From contig NC_091445.1 of NCBI RefSeq assembly GCF_964237555.1, positions 49,537,551-49,601,550 on the forward strand: a DNA stretch of 64,000 nucleotides, given 5' to 3'. This document shows, piece by piece, positions 23,131-34,304 of the stretch. The stretch's first letter is position 1, and each line of letters begins with the position of its first letter. The position numbers were made by a program, and so were the translations under genes. The notes beneath the pieces were generated by a model. That model saw only the letters and a list, made by a program, of their open reading frames with translations. It ran no database searches and was not told where the DNA came from. The stretch is from Oryctolagus cuniculus (taxonomy: Eukaryota > Chordata > Mammalia > Lagomorpha > Leporidae).

Positions 23131-23462
23131 TTTAAAGGTTTATTTATTTATTTATTTACTTACTTACTTATATTTGAAAGACACAGTTACATGGAGAGGG
23201 GAAGAGATTTTCCAATCATTCTCCACATAGCCACAACAACCACAGATGTGTCAAGCCAAAGCCAGGCACTAAGAACTCCATTCGGGTCTCCCACATGGGT
23301 ATCAGGGGCCAAAGTATTTTAGCCATAATCAGTTGCCTCCCCAGAGGCAATAGAAGATAGTTGGGGAGGGGGCAGTGTATCCAGGAGTTAAATAGGTGTT
23401 CCAATATGGGATGCCAGCTTTGCAAGTAGCAGCATCACCTTCTGTGCCACAATTCTGGCCCT
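23131..23462 (-). mobile_element. CSINE
   Basis: Minus-strand copy with an expanded TTTA/CTTA tail at 23,140-23,175, then the usual body, ending with the head CTGTGCCACAATTCTGGCCC. Confidence 0.88.
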
Positions 23463-23489
23463 GCTGTCATTTTAAAAAATGATTTAATA

Positions 23490-23660
23490 TGACCAGCATT
23501 GTGGCACACCCGCAACAGCAGCATCCCACATCCCACATGGGGGCTGATTCAAGTCCTGGCTGCTCCACTTCTGATCCAGCTCCTTGCTAATGCACCCGGG
23601 AAAGCAGTGGAAGATGGCCCAAGTGCTAGGGTCCCTTTACCCACTTGGGAGATGCAGTGC
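23490..23660 (+). mobile_element. CSINE, 3' truncated
   Basis: Head GACCAGCATTGTGGCACACC and body to ACCCACTTGGGAGATGCAGT, then unrelated sequence. The 3' half and tail are missing, suggesting later deletion. Confidence 0.8.
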
Positions 23661-23698
23661 ATACATCTAGTCCTGAAGTTTGTTTTTTTCTTGTAAGT

Positions 23699-24012
23699 TT
23701 TTTTAAAAATATTTATTTTATTTATTTGAAAAACAGAGTTACAGAGAGAAAGATCTTCCATCTGCTGGTTCACTCTCCAGATGGCTGCAACGGCTGGAGC
23801 TGAGACAATCCAAAGCCAGGAGCCAGGAGCTTCTTCTGGGTTCCCATGTTGGTGCAGGGGCCCAAGGACTTGGGCCTTCTTCTACTGCTTTCCCAGGCCA
23901 TTGCAGAGAGCTGGATTGGAAGAGGAGCTGCCGGGACTAGAACCGGTGCCCATATGGGATGCCAGCATTTCAGGCCAGGGTGTTAACCTGCTGTGCCACA
24001 GAGCCGGCCCCT
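23699..24012 (-). mobile_element. CSINE
   Basis: Minus-strand full-length copy with tail TATTTATTTTATTTATTTGA and head CTGTGCCACAGAGCCGGCCC. Flanks GTAAGTTTTT and GTAAGATTTT (24,017) are a probable imperfect target duplication. Confidence 0.9.
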
Positions 24013-24267
24013 CTAGTAAGATTTTAATTACTAATTGTGTCTCTTTACTAGAAATAAGACTATTGAACTTTTCAATTTTTCATTAGACCAATTTGGCTGA
24101 CATGTGTCTTTTAAAATATTTTTCCTTTTATTGTTGCTTCTGAACTCTTTCAGAGGTAACAACTCTAAACCTTCTTCCTCTTCCTTTCACTAACTATGCA
24201 AATTCCTCCCCACCTCCAGCTTTTTGTTGTAGAGGCTAAAATGATTTTTATTCATTTACTCCTTTTC

Positions 24268-24565
24268 TTTTCTTTTTTTTTTTATTTGACAGATAGAGTT
24301 AGACAGTGAGAGAGAGAGAGAGAGACCCCCCAGATGGCCGCCATGGCTGAAGCTATGCCAATTTGAAACCTGGAGCCAGATACTTCTTCCTGGTCTCTGA
24401 TGTGAGTGCAGGCACCCAAGCACTTAGGCCATCCTCCAATGCTCTCCCGGGCCACAGCAGAGAGCTGGGCTGGAAGAGAAGCAACCGGGACAAAACCCAG
24501 TGCCCATATGTGATGCTGGCGTCACAGGCGGAGGATTAACCTAGTGAGCCACACCACCGGCCCCT
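24268..24565 (-). mobile_element. CSINE, younger type
   Basis: Minus-strand copy with T-rich tail and head GTGAGCCACACCACCGGCCC. It is bounded by an exact 14-bp target duplication ATTTACTCCTTTTC at 24,254-24,267 and 24,566-24,579. Confidence 0.93.
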
Positions 24566-24742
24566 ATTTACTCCTTTTCCAATATAAGTATATGCAGTTG
24601 TGAATTTCATTTAACTGCTTCTAAACATACACCCCATACATTTCAAAGTAATGAAAAATACTTATGAATGCCACAGACTCAAGATATAGTAAATTACAAA
24701 TCACATAAAATATGCCATATATATATAACATATATCTGGCAT

Positions 24743-24748
<6 letters not shown>

Positions 24749-24782
<34 letters not shown>
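24749..24782. repeat. (TA)n microsatellite
   Basis: About 16 uninterrupted TA units, preceded by imperfect CATATATATATAACATATAT. A likely length polymorphism. Confidence 0.92.
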
Positions 24783-24784
<2 letters not shown>

Positions 24785-24981
24785 GTCATGATTTTAGAAA
24801 TCGACATCATCATTTCCTTTCTGGAGAGAGAGGAATTCTGATCAGATGGGAGTATGGAAAGGTTAGGCATGTTGGCTACTTCTATTTTTTCTTAACCCAG
24901 GATGTCAGCAGCAGGGATTGTGCATTCTATCTCATACACTTGAGGTTGGTAAATGTTTCTTTAGGTGTGTTACATCTAAAT

Positions 24982-24998
24982 AAGAAACATAAATTTTT
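24982..24998. repeat. Left target-site duplication of the large L1
   Basis: The 17-mer AAGAAACATAAATTTTT recurs exactly at 31,344-31,360. The pair fixes the boundaries of the L1 insertion. Confidence 0.92.
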
Positions 24999-25327
24999 TC
25001 TGACGCCATGGGCCTTTCACAGTTCCCAGATTGGATTCCCCCAGAGGAGCTAAGATTGCAGCAGGATCTGGGGCTGCACTATGCACTGCCTTTTATTTCA
25101 GCAGCCCTGCACCCGAGGACCAGCCTGTGAACACACCTGGGGGTGAGTACTGCGTTAGCAAGCCAGCATCACTAATGTGCAACACTGAGCCTGGCCAGTG
25201 TCTCTCTTCTTATTTGCTGTGGCCAAGGTGGGTCATGACTTGGCCCCTTGACTACCTGTTGTCACCTGGCCAGCTTCCTCACAGCAAAAGATCACAGGAA
25301 GTTCAAAGCATATATTAGAAAATATCT
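24999..25327 (+). other. L1 5' leader fused directly to ORF2
   Basis: It lies inside the target-duplication boundaries, so it belongs to the inserted RNA. It is richer in GC than its flanks and has no ORF1 similarity. It contains a donor-like GGGGTGAGTACT (25,140-25,151) and an acceptor-like pyrimidine stretch ending CTTCCTCACAG (25,273-25,283). I take it to be 5' UTR sequence. Deletion or splicing could explain the absence of ORF1. Confidence 0.55.
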
Positions 25328-25606
25328 TTGGCAAATGGCAGGGCAAAGTTACTGCTATCAATAGTCACATTGAACGTTAATGGCCTCAACTGTCCAGTTA
25401 AAAGACGCAGATTGGCTGATTGGCTTAAAAAACAAAACCCATCTATTTGCTGCTTACAAGAAACACATATTTCCAATAAAGATACATACAGACTGCAAGT
25501 GAAAGGCTGGAAAAAGATATACCAAGCCAACAGAAATGAAAAAAGAGTGGGCGTAGCCATCTTAATATCAGACAAAATAAACTTTAACACAAAAACTATT
25601 AAGAGT

Positions 25607-26588
25607 ATTTTAGGCATGGAAAGCCAAGACACTCTGGCAAAAATAAAATAAAATAAAATAAAACAAAACAAAAAAAAACACCTAAATGAAAGATCTCTGC
25701 GAGTGAGATCCCAGTGGAAAGAACGGGGACATCAAAGAAGGAGGTACCTTTCTCTGAAGGGAGGAGAGAACTTCCACTTTGACTATGACCCTGTCAGAAT
25801 AAGATCGAAGTCGGTGAATTCAACAGGCTTCCATAGTCTTGGCAACTCATGACTAGAGCCTAGGGAGATTACTGACGCCATGAACAAGAGTGTCAAATTG
25901 TGAAGTCAACAACAGGAGTTACTGTATACTTACTTCTCATGTGGGATCTGTCCTTAATGTGTTGTCCAATGTGAAGTAATACTATAACTAGTACTGAAAC
26001 AGTATTTTACACTTTGTGTTCTGTGTGGGTTAAAACTGTTGAAATCTTTATTTAATATATACTAAATCGATCTTCTATATATAAAGAAAATTGAAAATGA
26101 ATCTTTGCCGGCGCTGTGGCTCACTAGCCTAATCCTCCGCCTTGTGGCGCCAGCACACCGGGTTCTAGTCCCGGTCGAGGTGCCGGATTCTGTCCCGGTT
26201 GCCCCTCTTCCAGGCCAGCTCTCTGCTATGGCCCGGGAGTGCAGTGGAGGATGGCTCAAGTGTTGGTCCCTGCACCCGCATGGGAGGCCAGGAGAAGCAC
26301 CTGGCTCCTGGCTTCGGATCAGCGTGACACGCCAGCCGCAGCAGCCATTGCAGGGTGAACCAATGGCAACAGGAAGACCTTTCTCTCTGTCTCTCTCTCT
26401 TACACTATCCACTCTGCCTGTCAAAAAAAAGAAAAAAAGAAAATGAATCTTGATGTGAATGGAATGGGAGAGGGAGTGGGAGATGGGAGGGGTGTGAGTG
26501 GGAGGGAAACTATAGGGGGGGGAGTCATTGTATTCCATAAACTGTACTTTGGAAATTTATATTTACTAAATAAAAAAATATCAAAAAA
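25607..26588 (+). mobile_element. L1 3'-UTR fragment nested in ORF2
   Basis: Starts within the distal 3' UTR (GGCATGGAAAGCCAAGACAC TCTGG) and runs to CTGTACTTTGGAAATTTATA TTTACTAAATAAA plus a tail, in the same orientation as its host. ORF2 reads ...KTIK before it and RDKEGHYVMIK straight after it, so little or no host sequence was lost. A clear target duplication cannot be read because of the A-rich junction. It carries an (AAAAT)n run at 25,640-25,670 and a SINE at 26,106. Confidence 0.85.
26106..26438 (+). mobile_element. Young-type CSINE nested in the L1 fragment
   Basis: Young subtype with head TGCCGGCGCTGTGGCTCACT, B box GTTCTAGTCCCGGTC and 3' end CTGCCTGTCAAAAAAAAG. Exact 13-bp target duplication GAAAATGAATCTT at 26,093-26,105 and 26,439-26,451. 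This is the innermost of three nested insertions. Confidence 0.95.
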
Positions 26589-29500
26589 AGAGAGACAAAG
26601 AGGGGCACTATGTAATGATTAAGGGATCAATACAACAAGAAGATATAACAATTATCAATGTATATGCACCTAACTACAGGGCACCGGTTTATCTAAAAGA
26701 TTTGTTAAGGGACTTAAAGGGAGACTTAGACTCCAACACAATAGTACAGGGGGACTTCAATACTCCATTCTCAGAAATAGAAAGATCAATCAGACAGAAG
26801 ATCAACAAGGAGACAGTAGATTTAAATGACACTATAGCCCAAATGGATCTAACAGATATCTACAGAGCTTTTCATCCTACATGTAAAGAATTTACATTCT
26901 TCTCAGCAGTACATGGAACCTTCTCTAGGTTTGACCACATTCTAGGCCATAAAGCAAATCTCAGCAAATTCAAAAGAATTAGAATCATACCATACAGCTT
27001 CTCAGACCATAGGGGAATGAAGTTGGAAATTAGCAACTCCGGAATCCCTAGAGCATATGCAAATACATGGAGATTGAACAACATGCTCCTGAATGAACAC
27101 TGGGTCATACAAGAAATCAAAAGAGAAATAAAAAACTTTCTGGAAGTAAATGAGGATAACAACACAACATACCAAACTTATGGGATACAGCAAAAGCAGA
27201 GTTAAGAGGCAAGTTTATAGCAATAGGTGCCTACATCAAGAAATTGGAAAGACATCAAATAAATGAGCTTTCAATTCATCTCAAGGATCTAGAAAATCTG
27301 CAGCAAACCAGACTCAAAACTAGTAGAAGAGAAATAATTAAAATCAGAGAAGAAATCAACAGGATTGAATCCAAAAAAAATTACAAAAAATCAGCCAAAC
27401 GAGGAGCTGATTTTTTGAAAAAATAAACAAAATTGACACACCATTGGCTCAACTAACTAAAAAAAAAAGAGAAGAGACACAAATCAATAAAATCAGAGAT
27501 GAAAAAGGAAACGTAAAAACAGACACCACAGAAATAAAAAGAATCATCAGAAATTACTACAAGGACTTGTATGCCAGCAAACAGGGAAATCTATCAGAAA
27601 TGTATAGATTCCTGGACACATGCAACCTACCTAAATTGAACCAGGAAGACACAGAAAACCTAAACAGACCCATAACTGAGACAGAAATTGAAACAGTAAT
27701 AAAGGCCCTCCCAACAAAGAAAAGCCCAGGACCAGATGGATTCACTGCTGAATTCTACCAGACATTTAAAGAAGAATTAACTCCAATTCTCCTCAAAATA
27801 TTCAGAACAATCGAAAAAGATAGAATCCTACCAAATTCTTTCTATGAAGCCAGCATCACCTTAATCCCTAAGCCAGAGAAAGATGCAGTATTGAAAGAAA
27901 ATTACAGACCAATATCCCTGATGAATATAGATGCACAAATCCTCAATAAAATTCTCGCCAATAGAATACAACAGCACATCAGAAAAATCATCCACCCAGA
28001 CCAGGTAGGATTTATCCCTGGTATGCAGGGATGGTTCAGTGTTCACAAATCAATCAATGTGATATACCACATCAACAGACTGCAGAAGAAAAACCATATG
28101 ATTATTTCCATAGATGCAGAGAAAGCATTCAATAAAATTCAACAGCCTTCCATGATGAAAACTCTAAGCAAATGGGGTATAGAAGGAACATTCCTCAATA
28201 CAATCAAAGCAATTTATGAAAAACCCATGGCCAGCGTCCTATTGAATGGGGAAAAGCTGGAAGCATTTCCACTGAGATCTGGTACCAGACAGGGATGCCC
28301 ATTCTCACCACTGCTATTCAATATAGTTCTGGAAGTCTTAGCCAGAGCCATCAGGCAAGAAAAAGAAATCAAAGGGATACAAATTGGGAAGGAAGAAGTC
28401 AAACCATCCCTCTTTGCAGATGATATGATTCTTTATTTAGGGGATCCAAAGAACTCTACTAAGAGACTATTGGAACTCATAGAAGAGCTTGGCAAAGTAG
28501 CGGAATATGAAATCAATACACAAAAATCAACAGTCTTTGTATACCCTAGCAATGCCACAGCTGAGAAAGAACTACTAAGATCAATCCCATTCACAATAGC
28601 CACAAAAACAATCAAATACCTTGGAATAAACTTAACCAAGCTCGCTAAAGATCTCTACGATGAGAATTACAAAATCTTAAAGAAAGAAATAGACGAGGAT
28701 ACCAAGAAATGGAAAAATCCTCCATGCTCGTGGTTTGGAAGAATCAACATCATCAAAATGTCCATTCTCCCAAAAGCAATTTATAAATTCAATGTGATAC
28801 CAATCAAGATACCAAAGACATTCTTCACAGATCTAGAAAAATTGATGCTGAAGTTCATATGGAGACACAGGAGACCTTGAATAGCAAAAGCAATCTTGTA
28901 CAACAAAAACAAAGCCGAATGCATCACACTACCAGATTTCAGGACATACTACAGGGCAGCTGTAATCAAACCAGCATTGTGCTGGTACAGAAACAGATGG
29001 ATAGACCAATGGAACAGAATTGAAACACCAGAAATCAACCCAAACATCTGCAGCCAACTTATATTTGATCAAGGATCTAAAACTAATTCCTGGAGCAAGG
29101 ACAGTCTCTTCAATAAATGGTGCTGGGAAAACTGGATTTCAATGTGCAGAAACATGAAGCAAGACCCCTACCATACACCTTACACAAAAATCCACTCAAC
29201 ATGGATTAAAGACCTAAATCTACGACCTGACACCATCAAATTATTAGAGAACATTGGAGAAACCCTGCAAGATATCGGCACCGGCAAAGAATCCTTGGAA
29301 AACACCCCGGGTGCACAGACAGTTAAGCAAAATTAACTATTGGGATTGCAGCAAATTGAGCAGTTTCTGTACTGCAAAAGAAACAGTGAGGAAAGTGAAG
29401 AAGGAACTGACAGAATGGGAAAAAAATATTTGCAAACTATGCTTCAGATATAGGATTAATAAACAGAATCTACAAAGAGATCAAGAAACTCCACAACAAC

Positions 29501-31343
29501 AAAACAAACAACCCACTTAAGAGATGGGCCAAAGTCCTAAATAGACATTTTTCAAAAGAGGAAATCCTAATGGCCAACAGAAATATGAAAAAATGTTCAG
29601 GATCAGAAGCAAACAGGGAAGTGCAAATCAAAACCACAATGAGGTTTCACCTCACCCCAGTTAGAATGGCTCACATACAGAAATCTACCAATAACAGATG
29701 CTGGCAAGGATGTGGGGAAAAAGGGACACTAACCATTTGTTGGTGGGAATGCAAACTGGCTAAGCCTCTATGGAAGTCAGTCTGGAGGTTCCTCAGAAAC
29801 CTGAATATAACCCTACCATACAACCCAGCCATCCCACTCCTTGGAATTTACCCAAAGGCAATTAACTTGGCAACCAAAAAAGCTGCCTATACCTTAATGT
29901 TTATTGCAGCTCAGTTCACAATAGCTAAGACATGGAATCAACCCAAAGGCCCATAAACAGAAGACTGGGTAAATAAATTATGGGACATGTACAATATAGA
30001 ATACTATACGGCAGTCAAAAGCAATGAAATCCAGTGATTTGTAACAATATGGATGAAGCTGGAAAACATCATGCTGAGTGAATTAAGCCAGTCCCAAAGG
30101 GACAAATATCATATGTTCTCCCTGATCAGTGACAACTAACCAACCACAAAAAAGGAAACCTGTTGAAGTGAAAGGGACACTATGAGAAACAGTGACTTGA
30201 TCAGCCCTTGTCCTGACTGTTGATGTACAATTTAATATTTTATCCCTTTTAGTAATTATTTTGTTCTAGTTAATACTATTGGATGTACTCTGTAATTAAC
30301 ACACATTTATTCTTAGATGTTGAAATTTAACTGAAAAGTGATCCCTGTTAAATATAAGAGTGGGAATAAGAGAGGGAGGAGATGTACAATTGGGACATGC
30401 TCTATCGGACTTGCCCCAAATGGTGGAGTTAGAAATGTGCCAGGGGATTCCAATACAATCCCTTCAAGATTGCATGTACCAATGCCATCTCACTAGTCCA
30501 AGTGATCAATTTCAGTTCACAATTGGTCACACTGATAGGTCTAAGATTCAAAGGGATCACACAAACAAGACTAGTGTCTGCTAATACTAACTGATAGAAT
30601 CAAAAAGGGAGAGAACAATCCAACATGGGAAGTGGGATACACAGCAGACTCATAGAATGTCAGATGTCCTAAATAGCACTCTGGCCTCAGAATCAGCCCT
30701 TAAGGCATTCAGATCTGGCTGAAGAGCCCATTAGAATATTTTAGGCGAAGACGCTCTGGCAAAAAAAAAAAAAACTTAAATGAAAGGTCTCTGCAAGTGA
30801 GATCCCAGTAGAAAGAATGGGCCATCAAAGAAGGAGGTACCTTTCTCTGAAGGCTGAAGGGAGGAGAGAACTTCCACTTTGACTGTGACCTTGTCTAATT
30901 AAGATTGAAGTTGGCGAACTCAACAGGCTTCTATAACCTTGGAAACTCATGACTAGAGCCTAGGGAGATTTCTGACACCATAAACAAGAGTGTCAAATTG
31001 TTAAGTCAAGAATAGGAGTCACTTTGTACTTACTCCTCATGTGGGATCTCTGTCCTTAATGTGTTGTCCAATGTGAATTAATGCTATAACTAGTATTCAA
31101 ACAGTATTTTACACTGTATGCTCTGTGTGGGTGCAAACTAATGAAATATTTACTTAATATATACTAAGTCGATCTTCTGTATATGAGGATAATTGAAAAT
31201 GAATCTTGATGTGAATGTCATGGGAAAGGGAGAGGGAGATGGGAAGGGTGCAGGTGGGAGGGAAGTTTTGGGGGGAAAAGCCATTGCAATCCATAAACTG
31301 TACTTTGAAAATTATATTTACTAAATAAAAGTTAAAAAATAGA

Positions 31344-31360
31344 AAGAAACATAAATTTTT
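31344..31360. repeat. Right target-site duplication of the large L1
   Basis: Exact copy of 24,982-24,998. Confidence 0.92.
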
Positions 31361-31724
31361 AAAATTCCTTTGATATTTCTCCAAATATAACAAGTGATTC
31401 ATTTCCTGTGTATCCCAGATAGCTTTGAATATTGCAACATGATGTCAACTGTGAATCAATTGTGAATTCTCATCCTAAGACTTTTACTAATGGTATATTT
31501 CAGTTTAAGTAATGCAGTCCCTGCAGACAGTATTTTGTTCATCTATAATATGAAGCAATTTACTATGTCTTTCAAATCTAAAATTTCATGATAACTCATG
31601 CCAAACAAGCATGAAATGATGCTCCTTGTTAAAATCTTTATTTTATTGTATTTATAAAAATGAATACAATTATGGTTCTAAATGAATTCTAGAATTATTA
31701 ATCCTAATCACTGCACAGAGAACC
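31361..31724. other. Unique DNA
   Basis: Nothing recognised between the L1 and a weak MIR. Confidence 0.35.
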
Positions 31725-31830
31725 ACAAGTGAACAAAGCCACTGGGAAACATAGAAACCAATTTTATCCTCAAGGTCACACAGTAAGCCCAGGTACTGGA
31801 AGTCTCACAACATGAGAAACATTGTCTACT
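31725..31830 (-). mobile_element. Possible MIR fragment
   Basis: The plus strand contains CTCAAGGTCACACAGTAAGC followed by CAGGTACTGGA, resembling the MIR core in reverse complement. Short and weak. Confidence 0.4.
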
Positions 31831-32785
31831 TTATGAAGGGCTTCTAACATTTACAAAATAGTATCAGGTAATCAGAGAAGCTCGTTGCCTAATTGGACAT
31901 TGATATACGATTTTGTCATAACAAGGCAAGTATTTTCCTAAGGGGTGAACTCAGCTTCTCCTCATTTTCAGTGGGTATTTACCACATTCTAAGATTTTCA
32001 AATATTCCATATGATGGTGACTAGCTGTGTTAGATTAGCTAACATCCCTGATGCTCTATTATCTATCATCTCTAAATGACAGCCAAGGCTAAGTTTAGCC
32101 AACAAAGCACTTTACATCCAAGATTTTGACTTGTGATTAATCCAATTATCTCTTCTGCTATAAGGAGAAAAGATCATATTGGATGGTTTTGTTTCCTGCA
32201 GCAAAGTAATTTTCTGCATGACCAGCAATAATGTAATGTGGGGGATTTTAATAAGAGGCAATTATTTTTAAAATTAAATGTTAAACAGAATGCAGATTGT
32301 AATAATATGGCAGAGATGTGCATGAAATTTAGTCAGTTTAAAAACTGTTAACCCTGCAATGTGTTCTTATATGGAACAATGCAATAAAGAAACATAACTG
32401 CAGCAGAAAAGATATCTAAGTTTCATAGAAATGCATATGCAACATTGACATCAGCAAGGTAATGCTTTCTTTTTAATAGCATTCCATAACTTAATGTGCT
32501 ACATTGCTTTCATCTTTGAGATTAATTTACTTTATTTTGATGAGACAAGGAAATAATTATGAAGAGGACATATATAATCATGTTTTCTTATTAACAAGAA
32601 AATGTTCATATTTGAGGTTAGAAAGTGATCAATGATAAAAGGACAGTTACAACAAAATTAATTCATGGAGTACAGCATGGAGAAATAGAGCTTCTGGATC
32701 TTACTCTCATGTGTAAGCTGATCTCTGAAGATCTCCTCTTTATTTACTTATGCCATTCTCTGACAACAGAAAGCTATTACAAGGG
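31831..32785. other. Repeat-free AT-rich DNA, possible conserved non-coding sequence
   Basis: About 950 bp without any recognised repeat, in a window where SINEs are frequent. It is rich in TAAT/ATTA-type motifs and has no coding pattern. See findings for the conserved-element hypothesis. Confidence 0.35.
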
Positions 32786-33087
32786 ATTGACAAGTGGTAT
32801 GGTGGGTTAAGCCACTGCTTAGGACTCCCACATCCCATACTGAAATGTATGTTTTGAGTCTTGACGCTGCTGTTGATCCAGCATCCTACTAATGCTGACA
32901 CTATCAGTTGATGGCTCAACTACCTAGATAGCTGCCACCCAAATGGGAGAACGAAATGGAGTTCCTGGCTCCTGACCCAGCTCTGGCTGTTGCAGGTAAT
33001 TGGAGAGTGAGACTGAAGGAAGTAAGATTTCTTTTTATATCTATCTCACTGCTACTCTGCCTTTCAAATAAATAAACAAACATTAAA
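32786..33087 (+). mobile_element. CSINE, old
   Basis: Head ATTGACAAGTGGTATGGTGG, body GGAGTTCCTGGCTCCTGACC and tail AAATAAATAAACAAAC. Many substitutions. Confidence 0.83.
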
Positions 33088-33194
33088 AAAGGGATGATCA
33101 CCAAACCAGTGCAGTGTATATTCTTCTTTTTCTAATTAATCATCTCTTGAAATTAGACTTTGTAACTGAGCTTATGGGAGGAGAGATATACATT

Positions 33195-33265
33195 AGAACT
33201 CCAATAAGGAATGCAGATGTCCCAAGAAGTGATTTAACATTCTGTTCCACAAAACTTGTGCCTGA
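33195..33265 (-). mobile_element. Possible SINE head fragment
   Basis: AGTGATTTAACATTCTGTTC CACAAAAC resembles the degenerate minus-strand SINE head. Very short. Confidence 0.3.
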
Positions 33266-33483
33266 TTCTAATTTATAGTTCCTATTATTATTCCTTTACA
33301 AAGAAGAAAACAATTTTTTGACAAATCTTGGTGAGTAAACATTATGATCATATTTGTTTCCTACCTGAACTTCATAATCCTTGAAATGATCAAAGTTTTA
33401 TTAACACTCCTAACAGGAAATTCACCAGAATATTCTTTTTGGATAAACTTTACATTTTATTTTCTTTTTTAAAAACTTTATTA

Positions 33484-33772
33484 GTGAGGTTGGTGTTATG
33501 GCAGAGCAGATTAAACCACTGTATGCAGCACTAGAAGCACAACTGTGAGTCAGTTCAAGTCCTCACTTCTCCACTTCCAATCCAGCTCCCTGCTGATGTA
33601 CCTGGGAAAGCAGTGGAAGAAGGGCCAAGTCCTGGAGACTTGGAAGAAGCTCCTGGCTCCTGGCTTCAGATCGGCTCAGTCGCCATTTGGAAAATGAACC
33701 AGCGGATGGAAGATATCTCACTCTCTCTCTCTCAACTCTGACTTTCAAATAAATAAATAAATCTTAAAAAGT
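33484..33772 (+). mobile_element. CSINE, shortened body
   Basis: Head GTGAGGTTGGTGTTATGGCA, body with a small deletion between AAGTCCTGGAGACTTGGAAG blocks, and an AAATAAATAAATAAATC tail. Confidence 0.87.
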
Positions 33773-33842
33773 TCAATTAATTTATCTTAATATAAAGAGA
33801 AAAGATTCACTATAACACAGTAAAATTCTAAGAGTGTAACGA

Positions 33843-33952
33843 TCCTTTCCTTTTTCCTTCCCTCTCTCCTTTCCACTCTCCTGTCTGTCCCGCCCTTCCT
33901 CTCCTCTTCCCTTTCTTCCTTCCTTCCTCCATTCCTTCCTTCCTTCCTGTTT
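33843..33952. repeat. Pyrimidine-rich (TTCC)n tract
   Basis: A CT-only strand of roughly 100 bp with CCTT/TTCC units, just left of a minus-strand SINE. Confidence 0.85.
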
Positions 33953-33954
33953 TA

Positions 33955-34286
33955 TTCAAGATTAATTTATTTGAAAAGCAGAGTTCAGAGAGGCAAAGGC
34001 AGAGAGAGAGAGATAGAGAGAGTGAGGGGTCTTCCATCCTCTGGTTCACTCCCCAATTGTCTGCAATGGGCAGAGCTGTGCCGAACTGAAGCCAGGAGTC
34101 TGGAGCTTCTTCTGGGTCTCCCTTGTGGGTGCAGGGGCCCAAGGACTTAAGCCATCTTCTACTGCTTTCCCAGGCCAAAGCAGAGAGCTGGATCAGAAGT
34201 GGAGCAACCAGGAGTCGAACCAGTGCCCATATGGAGTGCTGGCATTGCAGGCAGGGAATTACCCACTGTGCCAAAGTGCAGGTCCT
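33955..34286 (-). mobile_element. CSINE
   Basis: Minus-strand full-length copy, tail AAGATTAATTTATTTGAAAA and head side CCACTGTGCCAAAGTGCAGG. The 148-codon minus-strand frame crossing it is an artefact. Confidence 0.88.
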
Positions 34287-34304
34287 CTTTCCTTCATTTT
34301 TAGT

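Larger units (their letters stand above)
25328..29956 (+). pseudogene. L1 ORF2 (endonuclease-reverse transcriptase), broken
   Basis: ORF2 encodes the nicking endonuclease and reverse transcriptase that copy L1 RNA into chromosomal DNA. Endonuclease: TLNVNGLN and LQETH before the insert at 25,607; GDFN, SRFDHIL-type and SDHRG motifs after it (from 26,588). Reverse transcriptase: ISIDAEKAFNKI, SGTRQGCPFSPLLFNI, and FADD at 28,413-28,424. The C-terminal cysteine motif (29,699-29,752) has Ile instead of His at 29,735. Lesions: no in-frame ATG (TTG at 25,328; the ATG at 25,335 is out of frame), an insertion at 25,607, one-base losses near 27,175 and 27,420, a CGA-to-TGA stop at 28,878, frameshifts near 29,320-29,560, and TAA at 29,954. 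The gene cannot make a functional protein. Confidence 0.93.
24999..31343 (+). mobile_element. L1 retrotransposon lacking ORF1, with nested insertions
   Basis: Bounded by an exact 17-bp target-site duplication. Order: a non-ORF1 leader of about 330 bp (24,999-25,327), ORF2 (25,328 to 29,956, broken), a 3' UTR with a G-rich tract (about 29,957-31,330) and a short A-rich tail. ORF2 is interrupted at 25,607 by about 980 bp of another L1 3' end that itself contains a SINE. Without that insert the element is about 5.4 kb. No ORF1-like coding sequence is present in any frame upstream of ORF2. The element is dead: several frameshifts and stops. Confidence 0.92.

Noticed and set aside
26920..26990. 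B-box-like and tRNA-like motifs as tRNA genes
   Set aside because: The only clear A/B-box pairs are in CSINE heads, which lack a foldable tRNA body and end in SINE sequence. No true tRNA gene was seen.
27444..28880. 478-codon frame as a host reverse transcriptase gene
   Set aside because: It is the reverse transcriptase part of a broken L1 ORF2 with frameshifts on both sides and a stop at 28,878, inside a target-duplicated insertion.
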